Of a DNA stretch of 64,000 bases, positions 34,956 to 43,781 are shown one piece after another. The position numbers and the translations under genes are program-made. The stretch's first letter is position 1. Each line of letters opens with the position of its first letter. Source of the stretch: Caballeronia sp. SEWSISQ10-4 2 (GTDB lineage Bacteria > Pseudomonadota > Gammaproteobacteria > Burkholderiales > Burkholderiaceae); contig NZ_JALPRJ010000038.1 of NCBI RefSeq assembly GCF_030464885.1, positions 23,870 to 87,869 of the forward strand, in the 5' to 3' direction. Below the pieces are notes generated by a model that did no database searches, had not been told where the DNA came from, and was given only the letters and a program-made list of their open reading frames with translations.

Positions 34956-35852
34956 TCAGTCCGGCTGGAGTATCAGTTCGCCCGCGCGACCTGGAATCTC
35001 GCCCCACGCGACAGGGTACGTGGGCAGCGTCGCGCGGTCCAGCGTCGCATGATAGTCGCCCATCGTGCAGAAACTGTGACCTTGAGCGCTCCAGCCTGCC
35101 AGTAATTGCTCGAACACGGTGGCCAGTTTTTGTCCTTCCAGTTCGGCGTGCAGCGTAAAGACCTGGTCGCGCGCGTGCTTCGACGTGAGGTTCAGCAAAT
35201 GCGCGGCCACATTGCTGACATCGACACCATCCACACCGAGGATTTCGTCCAGCGTGGGCAGCGTGGTCGGCATCTGGACGTGATTCAGCGTCCGGCCGTC
35301 GAGCACAGGAATGTAGGGCGTGTGGCCCCGTCCGTCCGATGCGTATTTCATGCCCCAGGCATCGATCTGCTCGAACGCGTAGCCGTTCATCTGCCAGCCC
35401 GCCGCGCCGTGCGTGACGGGTGGCGTGCCGAAGATTTCGACGAAACGCGCGTGGCTGCGCTGCATTTGCACGGCGGTCCACTCACGGTTGCCGGCACGCA
35501 CGTTGTCCTGCCAGTACACGTGATCCCACGTATGGATGCCGCACTCGAAGCCCGCTTCATGGATCGCGCGCATTTCGGCAACGGCACGGCGGCCGATATC
35601 CGGCCCCGGAAGCAGCACGCCGTACATCAGCGTCTTGATGCCGTAATGCTCGACCACCGATGTCCGCGACACTTTCTTGAGAAATCCCGGGCGAAATACG
35701 CGGCGTAACGCCCAGCCGGTGTGATCGGGTCCAAGACTGAACAGGAACGTGGCGCGGGCGTGGTATTTGTCGAGCAGGCGCGCGAGATTCGGCACGCCTT
35801 CGCGCGTGCCGCGCAAGGTATCGACGTCGATTTTCAGAACGATCCGAGCCAC
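34956..35852 (-). CDS. arnD: ArnD: 4-deoxy-4-formamido-L-arabinose-phosphoundecaprenol deformylase
   Basis: A 298-residue NodB-type polysaccharide deacetylase fold, starting MARIVLKIDVDTLRGTREG, with GIHTWDHVYWQ supplying the His-x3-His metal ligands. It removes the formyl group from the undecaprenyl-linked sugar so that free aminoarabinose can be flipped and attached to lipid A. Length agrees with E. coli ArnD (296). Last gene of the arn operon, 9 bases after the decarboxylase gene. Confidence 0.93.
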   Translation of the reverse strand: MARIVLKIDVDTLRGTREGVPNLARLLDKYHARATFLFSLGPDHTGWALRRVFRPGFLKKVSRTSVVEHYGIKTLMYGVLLPGPDIGRRAVAEMRAIHEAGFECGIHTWDHVYWQDNVRAGNREWTAVQMQRSHARFVEIFGTPPVTHGAAGWQMNGYAFEQIDAWGMKYASDGRGHTPYIPVLDGRTLNHVQMPTTLPTLDEILGVDGVDVSNVAAHLLNLTSKHARDQVFTLHAELEGQKLATVFEQLLAGWSAQGHSFCTMGDYHATLDRATLPTYPVAWGEIPGRAGELILQPD

Positions 35853-35861
35853 GCGCCGCCC

Positions 35862-36911
35862 TTAAGCCTGATCTTCGACAAGACGTCGCGCCGTGCCCAC
35901 ATCGCCGCGATACGCTTCGAAAATCTTGCGCAGCGCGTCGTCCATGGTTGCGACCGGTTTCCAGCCGAGTTCCTGGATCGTGTTGTCGATTTTCGGCACC
36001 CGGTTCTGCACGTCCTGATAACCCGCGCCGTAGTAGGCGCCCGACGACGTCTCCACGAGTTGCACCGACTTCGCGCTTTCGGCGTATTCGCTGATCTCGT
36101 TGGCGAGCTTGAGCATCTTGTTGGCGAGTTCGCGCACCGAGAAGTTATTGCTCGGATTGCCGATGTTGTAGATCTTGCCCGTCGCCACGCCGTTCTTGTT
36201 TTCGATGATCTTCATCAACGCGCCGATGCCGTCGTCGATGTCCGTGAACGCACGCTTTTGCGCGCCGCCATCGACTAGGCTGATGTTTTCACCGCGCACG
36301 ATGTGACCCAGGAATTGCGTGACCACACGCGAGCTGCCTTCCTTCGGCGTGTAGATGGAGTCGAGGCCCGGGCCGATCCAGTTGAACGGACGGAACAGCG
36401 TGAAGTTCAGGCCTTCCATGCCGTAACCCCAGATCACGCGGTCCATCAACTGCTTCGAACACGCGTAGATCCAGCGCGGCTTGTTGATCGGGCCGTAGCT
36501 CAGCTGCGATTCTTCGGGATCGAATTGTTCGTCGGTGCACATGCCGTACACCTCGGACGTGGACGGAAACACGAGGTGTTTGCCGTACTTCACGGCCGAA
36601 CGCACGATCGGCAAGTTCGCTTCGAAGTCGAGTTCGAAGACCCGCAGCGGCTGCTTCACGTAGGTTGCCGGCGTGGCGATAGCGACCAGCGGCAGGATCA
36701 CATCGCACTTCTTGATGTGATATTCGACCCACTCTTTGTTGATCGTGATGTCGCCTTCGAAGAAATGCATGCGCTCGTGATTGGCGAGGTCGCCGAGACG
36801 GTCGCGTTGCATGTCCATGCCGAAGACTTCCCAGTCGGTCGTCTCGAGAATGCGCTTGGAGAGGTGATGGCCAATGAAGCCGTTGACACCCAGGATCAGG
36901 ACTTTTTTCAT
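35862..36911 (-). CDS. ArnA decarboxylase domain as a separate protein: UDP-glucuronate decarboxylase/dehydrogenase
   Basis: A 349-residue extended-SDR protein equal to the C-terminal half of E. coli ArnA. Visible are NAD motif MKKVLILGVNGFIGHHLSKR, FPSTSEVYGM and the Tyr-x-x-x-Lys pair in YACSKQLMDRV. It oxidises UDP-glucuronate and decarboxylates it to UDP-4-keto-pentose, the first committed step to L-Ara4N. In enterobacteria this domain is fused to the formyltransferase; here the genes are separate with a 4-base ATGA overlap. Sugar handed on to ArnB. Confidence 0.92.
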   Translation of the reverse strand: MKKVLILGVNGFIGHHLSKRILETTDWEVFGMDMQRDRLGDLANHERMHFFEGDITINKEWVEYHIKKCDVILPLVAIATPATYVKQPLRVFELDFEANLPIVRSAVKYGKHLVFPSTSEVYGMCTDEQFDPEESQLSYGPINKPRWIYACSKQLMDRVIWGYGMEGLNFTLFRPFNWIGPGLDSIYTPKEGSSRVVTQFLGHIVRGENISLVDGGAQKRAFTDIDDGIGALMKIIENKNGVATGKIYNIGNPSNNFSVRELANKMLKLANEISEYAESAKSVQLVETSSGAYYGAGYQDVQNRVPKIDNTIQELGWKPVATMDDALRKIFEAYRGDVGTARRLVEDQA

Positions 36912-37918
36912 GAATGTGGAAGTGATTGAGTGAGTCGGCCGAATTCGGCGGGACTGACGACGCGTTCGCCGCCGGCTGGAGTCTGGCTTTCGTCCACGAA
37001 CGGCTGCCGTAATTCACGGATGGCGACGACGCGGCCGTCGCCGCATACGCCAAACAGCGCATTATCCTTCACGTGCAGCCCAGGGGGCAAATTCGAGACG
37101 GCGCGAAGGGTGTCCGCAGTGATGTCCGGCAAGCCGTTTTCGGGAACAAGCCGGGCTCGTGCGACGATAAACCGTTGCTGCACGATGTCCGTAAAAGCCC
37201 CCGGATACGGCGGTGCGACGGCGCGAATCAGGTTGTAGACCTGCTGCGCAGTTTGTGACCAGTCGATGCGGCCGTCCTCCGGCTTGCGCCCCCCGAAGTA
37301 GCTGCCTTTCGTGAGGTCGTTGGGCAGATGCGGCGCTTCGCCCGCGATCAACGCCGGCAATGCGCGCCACAAGGTTTGTTCGGCAGCGACGGTGGTTTTG
37401 TCGAAGACTTGCGCGGCGGTGTCGTCGGGGAGAATGGGCACGGGCGTCTGGGCGAGGATTGCCCCGGCGTCCGGTTTGGCTGCCATCTCGTGCAGCGTTG
37501 CGCCGGTTTCCGTTTCGCCGTTCAGCACGGCCCAATTGGTGGGCACGCGGCCGCGATACTTCGGCAACAGCGAACCGTGCATGTTGTACGCACCGCGCGT
37601 GGCGAGCGCGAGCAAATCGACCGGCAGCATGTGCCGGTAATAAAACGAAAAGATGAAGTCCGGCGCGAGTTCGCTGACCGCTTCATGCAGTTCCGGTGAC
37701 TTGGGATTGGCGGGCGTGATGACGGTGATGCCATGATCCGCCGCCACCGACTTCACGCTGCCGAACCAGATGTTCTCGTCGGGATTGTCTTCGTGCGTGA
37801 CAACAAGCGCGACCTCCACGCCGCGCGCGAGCAGCACCTGCAGGCAGCGCACGCCGACATTGTGATACGCGAACACAACGGCACGGGGCTTCGCGCGTGG
37901 CTGGATCGCCGAATTCAT
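36908..37918 (-). CDS. ArnA formyltransferase domain as a separate protein: UDP-L-Ara4N formyltransferase
   Basis: A 336-residue formyl-THF-dependent transferase equal to the N-terminal half of E. coli ArnA. The catalytic residues appear in NMHGSLLPKYRGRVPTNWAV (His in HGSLLP, with asparagine just before) and an aspartate follows in the ETGATLHEM...KPDAGAI segment. It formylates UDP-Ara4N to drive the pathway forward. The ATG at 37918 begins the conserved part; the frame continues to 38089 but overlaps arnC. It lies 7 bases after arnC and overlaps the decarboxylase gene by 4. Confidence 0.92.
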   Translation of the reverse strand: MNSAIQPRAKPRAVVFAYHNVGVRCLQVLLARGVEVALVVTHEDNPDENIWFGSVKSVAADHGITVITPANPKSPELHEAVSELAPDFIFSFYYRHMLPVDLLALATRGAYNMHGSLLPKYRGRVPTNWAVLNGETETGATLHEMAAKPDAGAILAQTPVPILPDDTAAQVFDKTTVAAEQTLWRALPALIAGEAPHLPNDLTKGSYFGGRKPEDGRIDWSQTAQQVYNLIRAVAPPYPGAFTDIVQQRFIVARARLVPENGLPDITADTLRAVSNLPPGLHVKDNALFGVCGDGRVVAIRELRQPFVDESQTPAGGERVVSPAEFGRLTQSLPHS

Positions 37919-37925
37919 AACGACC

Positions 37926-38954
37926 TCATAGCGGATCGACCTCGCGGGTAATCGCGGCCACCGCTTCCTGACGTGGCATGGTTCGCGCAACCAGGCCGTC
38001 GCGTTCTTCCAGGATGGTCTGCACCAGATAACGAGGCCGCGCGCGCACTTGCTGGTAGATCCGGCCAATATATTCGCCGAGCAGCCCAAGCGCGAAGATG
38101 ATCACGCCCAGCATGAAGAAGGTGATAGCGAACAGCGTGAACACACCTTCGACTTCCGCGCCGAACATGAAGCGTCGAACCAACAGCAGCAGGAACAGGC
38201 CCGCGGATCCGACGGACAGGATCACGCCGATGAACGACAACCACTGCAGCGGCACGACCGAGAATCCGGTCACCAGGTCGAAGTTGAGGCGAATCAGGCT
38301 GTATAGCGAGTACTTGGATTCGCCGGCGAAACGTTCTTCGTGCGCCACGTCGATTTCGATCGGGTTCTGCGAGAAGGTATAGGCGAGTGCCGGAATGAAC
38401 GTGTTGATCTCGCCGCAGCGGTTGATGGTGTCAATGATGTGCCGGCTGTAACCGCGCAACATGCAGCCCTGGTCCGTCATCCTGATGCGCGTGATGCGCT
38501 CGCGCAACCGGTTCATCAGGCGCGACGCTTTCTTGCGCCAGAAGCTGTCCTGACGTTGCTGGCGAATCGTGCCGACGTAGTCGTAGCCTTCGCGCATCTT
38601 ATCGAGCAGCTTGGCGATTTCCTCGGGGGGATTCTGCAAGTCGGCGTCGAGCGTGATGACCATTTCCCCGCGGGATTGTTCGAAGCCCGCGAGGATGGCC
38701 ATGTGCTGGCCATAGTTGCCGTTCAGCAGGATCACGCGGGTGGTGTCCGGCCGCGCGCGAAACTGCTGGGCGAGCAATGCCGCTGACTTGTCGCGGCTGC
38801 CGTCGTTGATGAAGATGACTTCATACGTCGCGCCGAGCGTGTCGAGCGCGGGATACAGACGGGAGAAGAGTGCGCCAAGGCCTTCTTCTTCGTTGTATAC
38901 CGGGACCACGACCGTTAATTCGGGGCCGGTCGGCAGATAATCCGTTTGACTCAT
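37926..38954 (-). CDS. arnC: ArnC: undecaprenyl-phosphate 4-deoxy-4-formamido-L-arabinose transferase
   Basis: A 342-residue GT2 glycosyltransferase: VVPVYNEEEGLGALF at the N-terminus, the DxD-type site ITLDADLQNPPEEIAKL, and two C-terminal membrane spans (about 235-305) as in E. coli ArnC. It moves formyl-Ara4N from UDP onto undecaprenyl phosphate at the cytoplasmic face. The ATG at 38954 starts the conserved N-terminus; the frame is open to 39029. Confidence 0.93.
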   Translation of the reverse strand: MSQTDYLPTGPELTVVVPVYNEEEGLGALFSRLYPALDTLGATYEVIFINDGSRDKSAALLAQQFRARPDTTRVILLNGNYGQHMAILAGFEQSRGEMVITLDADLQNPPEEIAKLLDKMREGYDYVGTIRQQRQDSFWRKKASRLMNRLRERITRIRMTDQGCMLRGYSRHIIDTINRCGEINTFIPALAYTFSQNPIEIDVAHEERFAGESKYSLYSLIRLNFDLVTGFSVVPLQWLSFIGVILSVGSAGLFLLLLVRRFMFGAEVEGVFTLFAITFFMLGVIIFALGLLGEYIGRIYQQVRARPRYLVQTILEERDGLVARTMPRQEAVAAITREVDPL

Positions 38955-39062
38955 GTTGGCGATGGTTCCGCTAGGTGTCCGTGGTGGTGAATGTGGTTCT
39001 GGTTCTGTTTTTTGCTGCGGGTTCCGCATGTTCGCTTAGCGCACCTTTGCCTTTAGTGCGCC

Positions 39063-40226
39063 TTAAATGGTATGCGCCGCGCAGATTTCGTCGACTGCCT
39101 GTACGACGCGCGTCACGTCGCCTTGGTTCATCTGCGTGAAGAGCGGCAGCGTGACCGTTGACGCGCCATACTTTTCCGCGTGCGGGAACATGCCCTCGTG
39201 AAAGCCGCGCCCGCGATACAGCGTGAACAGGTGCAGCGCAGGATAATGCACGCCCGTGCCAATGCCGCGCTCCTTCATCTGCCCCATGAACTCGGCGCGC
39301 GTGAGCGAAAGACGCTCGAGCGGCAGCGCGATCTGGAACATGTGCCAGTTGCTGTCGGTGAAGTTCTGGACCGGCAATTGCACGCCGGTTCGCACGGCCG
39401 CGCCGTTCGCGAAACTCTCAAAGTATGCGCGCGCCAGCTCGCGGCGCTGTTCCGTGAACCGCTCGACGTGCTTGAGTTGTCCGAGGCCGACACGGGCGGC
39501 GACATCGGTGAGATTGTATTTGCCGCCGAGGAGATCGCAGTCCATGCCGTCAAAACCGGTGCGCGTGATGCCTTGCAGCCGGTACTTTTGCGCAAGCACG
39601 GCTTCTTCCTCGTTATTCAGGACGAGCGCGCCGCCTTCGATAGACGTGACATTCTTGTTCGCGTGGAAGCTGAACGAAACGATGTCGCCAAATGCGCCGA
39701 TCTTCTGGCCGCGCCACGACGACCCAAATGCCTGGGCCGCGTCCTCGATCACACGCAAGCCGTGTTCACGCGCAATGCCGTACAGCCGGTCCATATCCAC
39801 GGGCAGTCCCGACAGATACACCGGCAGGATTGCCTTGGTGCGCGGCGTAATGGCTTTTTCGAGCAGATCCAGATCGATATTGCGTGTGACCGGGTCGATA
39901 TCGGCGAAAACCGGCGTGGCGCCAGTTTCGATGATCACGTTGCTGGTCGAGACCCAGGTCATCGGCGTGGTGATGACTTCGTCGCCTTCGCCTACGCCCG
40001 CTATACGCAAACCAATTTCCATGGTCGCCGTGCCGGAATTGAACGTGCGCACCGGGCGGCCGCCGCAATAGGCGGACAGTTCGGCTTCGAACTGCTGGTT
40101 TTGCGGGCCGGTCGTGATCCAGCCTGAACGCAGAACGTCGGCGACGCCCTGAATCGTCTCTTCGTCGATTTCGGAGCGTACGAAAGGCAGAAAGGGAAGC
40201 GTTTTAGAAGGCACGTTCTGGGTCAT
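39063..40226 (-). CDS. arnB: ArnB: UDP-4-amino-4-deoxy-L-arabinose aminotransferase
   Basis: A 387-residue DegT/DnrJ/EryC1-type PLP enzyme. PLP-lysine is in SFHANKNVTSIEGG, and the ring-stacking/aspartate part is VIEDAAQAFGSSW. It converts UDP-4-keto-arabinose to UDP-Ara4N with glutamate. Starts MTQNVPSKTLPFLPFVRSEI at 40226, with the upstream in-frame 19 codons not conserved. Length agrees with E. coli ArnB (385). Confidence 0.93.
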   Translation of the reverse strand: MTQNVPSKTLPFLPFVRSEIDEETIQGVADVLRSGWITTGPQNQQFEAELSAYCGGRPVRTFNSGTATMEIGLRIAGVGEGDEVITTPMTWVSTSNVIIETGATPVFADIDPVTRNIDLDLLEKAITPRTKAILPVYLSGLPVDMDRLYGIAREHGLRVIEDAAQAFGSSWRGQKIGAFGDIVSFSFHANKNVTSIEGGALVLNNEEEAVLAQKYRLQGITRTGFDGMDCDLLGGKYNLTDVAARVGLGQLKHVERFTEQRRELARAYFESFANGAAVRTGVQLPVQNFTDSNWHMFQIALPLERLSLTRAEFMGQMKERGIGTGVHYPALHLFTLYRGRGFHEGMFPHAEKYGASTVTLPLFTQMNQGDVTRVVQAVDEICAAHTI

Positions 40227-40332
40227 GGAAACTCTGCAAAGGAAAGGAACGGTGAGATCTTTGATACACAGTTTCAGCCCCACTCAGGCGAGCTCAGGTT
40301 CGTTTGGGCGCGCTCAGGTGGGCTCTGGGCCC

Positions 40333-40704
40333 TCAAGCACGCGTCAGCACAACGACGCCGATCAGGATAATGCCGATGCCCACCAGCCGCTGCAATGACA
40401 GGATTTCGCCAAATAAATACCACGCCGCGATCGCGTTCACTACGTAGCCGAGCGAGAGCATGGGGTACGCCACGGAGACGTCGACCCGCGACAGCCCCAC
40501 GATCCACACCACCACGCTGAACACGTAGCATGCCAGTCCGCCGATGATGGGCCATTGTGTCGCGATCTTGAGGCCGATCGGCACGATGTTTGCAGGCGTG
40601 AACTCAAAGTGGCCGACGGCATTCACGCCCGCCTTGAGCAGCAACTGGGCGCCGGCGTTCAACATGACGCCGGTGATGATGCAAATGAAGGATATCGGGT
40701 TCAT
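40333..40704 (-). CDS. ArnE/ArnF-like SMR flippase subunit
   Basis: A 123-residue four-span membrane protein of the small multidrug resistance/EamA type (INTGVMLN-like first helix, PMLSLGYVVNAIAAWYLFGE third, IGIILIGVVVLTRA fourth). E. coli uses two such proteins, ArnE and ArnF, to flip undecaprenyl-phosphate-Ara4N to the periplasm; only one is seen here, so it may act as a homodimer. Between arnT and arnB, about 100 bases from each. Confidence 0.85.
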   Translation of the reverse strand: MNPISFICIITGVMLNAGAQLLLKAGVNAVGHFEFTPANIVPIGLKIATQWPIIGGLACYVFSVVVWIVGLSRVDVSVAYPMLSLGYVVNAIAAWYLFGEILSLQRLVGIGIILIGVVVLTRA

Positions 40705-40820
40705 CGTGGGCCGTAATAGGGTTTTTTTGCGGAGCGCGGCGAAGCGGTAAGGCTTTGTCGCATCTCCTCCTTCTGTGTTCGCCGGCGCCCGGCGCTGCAA
40801 TCAGCGCCCGGCGCCACTGT

Positions 40821-42494
40821 TCAAGGCTGCGGCTTTTCGACAATCACCCTGCGTTCGTCTCGCGCAATGACCTGCATCGGCACGTGCTTCGCCAGCAATT
40901 CGTCATACCGGTCGGGCGGAATCAGCGCGAGGCCGTAGCGTTGCGCATCCCAACGCTGAATCCACGCGTCGATGGTCGGCACCCATTTCTGGGGCTCCGT
41001 CATGACCCCGAACTTCAGTTCGTCGGGTTCCTGGACCATGATCATGGTGTGGCCGAGATAGAACGGCATGGTGTGATCGAGCTTGGCGACAGAGTAGAAC
41101 GGCGTGTCGGCCGGCAATCTCGCCATGGCCGCCTTTACTGCCGGCACCATCCGCACGCCCGAACTTTCGCGGCCGAATACGTCGTGACCCGTGCCGGCGA
41201 TGGTACCCATCAGCAACCACGCCGTTCCCAGCAGCACGACGCCGCCGATCGAACTGCGCCGGTTCACCCAGATGGCGGCAAGCGTCACCACGAAGGCCAC
41301 GGCGAGCGCGGCGTACACCCAGACCTGAAATTCCCGATACAGCACGTTAGGCGTGTGACCGCTGCCCATCCGGCCCAAAAAAATCGCGCCAAAAGCTGCC
41401 ACCACGAGAAACACCGCGTATCCGGTGAGATGCCGGTGCCATTGCGCGCGCGTGAGCAACGGCAGGTAGATGGCGATCAGCAACGCGATGGCGGGTGCGA
41501 TCGGCAGCGTGTACGACAGCAGTTTCGAATGCGACGCGCTGAAGAACAAGAAGATAAACACCGACCAGACGATGAGCAGCATGACCGGTGCGAAGCCGTT
41601 CGGCTGGCGCGGCACCTTCAGCGCATGCCGGACGCTCTGGAACACCACCGAGAGCCAGGGCAGGAATCCGACAATCAGCACCGGTATGAAGTAGTAGAAC
41701 GGACCCGGACGGTTTTGTTCGGGGGTCAGATACCGCTGGAACTGCTGAACGATGAAAAAGAAGTTCAGGAACTCGGGGTTCTTCATCTGGACCAGCACGA
41801 ACCACGGCGCGGCGATTGCCAGGAACAGGATCAGCCCGCTGCCGATATAAAGACGCCGCCAAAGCGCCCAGTCGCGCGCGATCAGCGTGTACAGCACCAG
41901 TACCGCGCCTGGAAGGATCAACCCGACCAGCCCCTTAGACAACAGCGCGAGCGCCATGCCGGCCCAGCAGAGCCACATCCAGAGCCGGACCTGGTTCGCC
42001 GGCAGATTCGGCCGCTGCGCCAGCAGCAAGCTGCATAGCGTGAGTTGCATCCAGAACGACAGGCCCATGTCGAGCGTGTCGAAATGGGCCATCAGGTTCC
42101 AGTACGGCGAAGTTGCGAGCACGACGGCAGCGCAAAACCCCGTTACGCCGTTGAACACCCGCGCGCCGGAATAGCCGATCAGCAGCACGCCGGCAAAGCC
42201 CGTCAAAGCCGTGTAAAGGCGCGCCTGCCATTCGCCGATGCCGAACCACGCGAACGTCAGTGCGTTCGCCCAGGTTTGCAGCGGGGGTTTTTCGAAATAT
42301 TTGTAGCCGTTGTAACGCGGCGTGATCCAGTCGCCGGTCACGAACATTTCGCGCGCCATTTCGGCGTAGCGGCCTTCGTCGCTTGGGACCAGATGGCGCA
42401 GGCCCAATGGCGCGAACCAGATGACGGCGAGTGCCGCGATCAGCAATAGAAGCGAGAGGCGGGTGAGCGGTAGCCGGGAAGGCGTATCGTTCAT
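40821..42494 (-). CDS. arnT: ArnT: lipid A 4-amino-4-deoxy-L-arabinose transferase
   Basis: A 557-residue GT83/PMT-type membrane glycosyltransferase with about 12 hydrophobic spans. The first periplasmic loop has the catalytic-type acidic motif PSDEGRYAEMAREMFVTGDW and YFEKPPLQTW, strongly conserved in ArnT. It transfers Ara4N from the lipid carrier to lipid A phosphates, lowering negative charge and giving polymyxin resistance. The ATG at 42494 (MNDTPSRLPL) is preferred over 42611. First gene of the leftward arn operon. Confidence 0.93.
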   Translation of the reverse strand: MNDTPSRLPLTRLSLLLLIAALAVIWFAPLGLRHLVPSDEGRYAEMAREMFVTGDWITPRYNGYKYFEKPPLQTWANALTFAWFGIGEWQARLYTALTGFAGVLLIGYSGARVFNGVTGFCAAVVLATSPYWNLMAHFDTLDMGLSFWMQLTLCSLLLAQRPNLPANQVRLWMWLCWAGMALALLSKGLVGLILPGAVLVLYTLIARDWALWRRLYIGSGLILFLAIAAPWFVLVQMKNPEFLNFFFIVQQFQRYLTPEQNRPGPFYYFIPVLIVGFLPWLSVVFQSVRHALKVPRQPNGFAPVMLLIVWSVFIFLFFSASHSKLLSYTLPIAPAIALLIAIYLPLLTRAQWHRHLTGYAVFLVVAAFGAIFLGRMGSGHTPNVLYREFQVWVYAALAVAFVVTLAAIWVNRRSSIGGVVLLGTAWLLMGTIAGTGHDVFGRESSGVRMVPAVKAAMARLPADTPFYSVAKLDHTMPFYLGHTMIMVQEPDELKFGVMTEPQKWVPTIDAWIQRWDAQRYGLALIPPDRYDELLAKHVPMQVIARDERRVIVEKPQP

Positions 42495-42567
42495 GAGAGT
42501 CGACCTGTCCGATGCCGCTTGCGCGGCGGTAGCAAAATAAAGGGCGTTCGAGTTTGACGCACTGAGG

Positions 42568-42584
42568 CTTAAGGCCGGCTTACG
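42568..42584 (-). promoter_or_regulatory. Candidate PmrA box upstream of arnT
   Basis: CTTAAG-N5-CTTACG matches the PmrA consensus (YTTAAK-N5-YTTAAK) at 11 of 12 positions, about 75 bases upstream of the first arn gene. Because CTTAAG is palindromic the site can be read in either direction. Regulator identity is inference. Confidence 0.45.
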
Positions 42585-42723
42585 CCAGGCCAGGCATTTG
42601 GCTGCGCACACGTTTTACCGTTCAGTCCGTGCAGGTTCCGCTGCTTTGACGAAGCGTACAAGTCGGCCAAACGGCCAGTACCTTGTGCGGATCGCCGCGC
42701 GGCGGGCATAGCAGGCGTGCGCG

Positions 42724-42873
42724 TCACTCAGCGCCCAACGCAAAACAGGCGTCGCGAATGCCAATGCTGACGCCGGGCGGCAGTTTATCGCACTGGCGCG
42801 CCGATTCCGCGCCCAGGCGTCGCTTCGCCGTCTGCGCCAGCAAGGCCAACTGCAGCCGGACTGCCTGAATCAC
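42724..42873 (-). CDS. Possible small protein translationally coupled to the Mth938-domain gene
   Basis: A 49-residue frame with a GTG start that overlaps the upstream stop codon (GTGA). Third codon positions are strongly G/C (about three quarters), as in real genes here. It contains a helix-like stretch (VRLQLALLAQTAKRRLGAESA) and two cysteines. I recognise no family. A longer frame to 42939 exists but overlaps the neighbour. Confidence 0.4.
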   Translation of the reverse strand: MIQAVRLQLALLAQTAKRRLGAESARQCDKLPPGVSIGIRDACFALGAE

Positions 42874-43244
42874 GCTTCGATCAGCAGCGCAGCCGCTACC
42901 CGGCGGCCTTCCGACATGAGAATGTTGTAAGTACGGCACGCGGCGCCGAAGTCCATCGTTTCCACGCCGATGCGCTGTTGAGAGAGCTTGGCGATGAGCC
43001 GTGGATGCGGAAAACGCAGGCGTGCGCCACTGCCGAACACGACGACTTCAGGCGCGATCTCGATGAGCGCGTCGAAATCTTCCGGCGTCAGCGCCTCGAA
43101 CGACGACACGGGCCACGCGATCACCGGCGTTTCCGGCATCACGATGATGCTGCCTTCATGGCGTTGCAGATTGATTGCGACGTAATCGGCGCCGTAACTC
43201 GTGATGGTATTGAGCGCGCCGCTGGCTTCCTGATGTAATTTCAA
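42870..43244 (-). CDS. Mth938-like domain (DUF498) protein
   Basis: A 124-residue protein of the Mth938/NDUFAF3-like family: LKLHQEASGALNTITSYGADYVAINLQRH, WPVSSFEALTPEDF, VVVFGSGARLRFPHP and the end AACRTYNILMSEGRRVAAALL. A TTG start at 43244 is proposed because homology begins there and GGA lies about 10 bases upstream; the frame is open to 43382 but that part is not conserved. The molecular role in bacteria is unknown; the mitochondrial relative helps assemble complex I. Confidence 0.85.
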   Translation of the reverse strand: MKLHQEASGALNTITSYGADYVAINLQRHEGSIIVMPETPVIAWPVSSFEALTPEDFDALIEIAPEVVVFGSGARLRFPHPRLIAKLSQQRIGVETMDFGAACRTYNILMSEGRRVAAALLIEA

Positions 43245-43781
43245 ATCGATATTCCGACAGGCGGGTTGAAGGCGAGAGGTGACTGCGCGAAGGCCTGTAA
43301 CAGCGGGACAGCCTTGGGATCGCAATGCACGCTCGTCGGCTCGCCCGGGCACCCCGATTGAAGCCAAAGTGCACGCGGCCACCGGTGGCGCATTGCGAAA
43401 GTCACGGATAATCCGCTAAATTATAACTTTTCAGCCGCCAGCGGGTTGCGAGCCCCGGGCGGCGCATTGCATCGTGTGCCGCCACAAGCTGCTTGTCGAC
43501 ACGCAATCCGGGGCGTTTTGCCTTGGCCTGATGGCCATAAGCTCACATGATTCCGCCCAAACCCGCCTCTATCCGGCGCATTTTCGCTAGACTGCCTGTT
43601 CCGCGTCGCTACTTAGGGTTTCGGTGTGGTGTCCGGCCCGTTTCGACGTTTTTTCGCGCTCTGCGTCTGAAGCGCCCGGCGAAAACGGCGGCGCGGCCGG
43701 GTTCATCCCGATTGGAACCTGGCGTGCCAACTTTATTTGCCGATTTTTCCTGATTCCAGAGCCTGATTTCCAAGCAACCCA
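43245..43781. other. Divergent intergenic region between the Mth938 gene and alaA
   Basis: About 540 bases without a supported gene. A perfect -10 hexamer TATAAT occurs on the minus strand at 43420-43425 but has no good -35. A 68-codon plus frame (43547-43753) is arginine/proline-rich and looks spurious. Probably holds both promoters and a long alaA leader. Confidence 0.5.

Noticed and set aside
40280..40330. Three copies of CTCAGG upstream of arnB
   Set aside because: Short, irregularly spaced and without symmetry; likely chance in a G/C-rich spacer.
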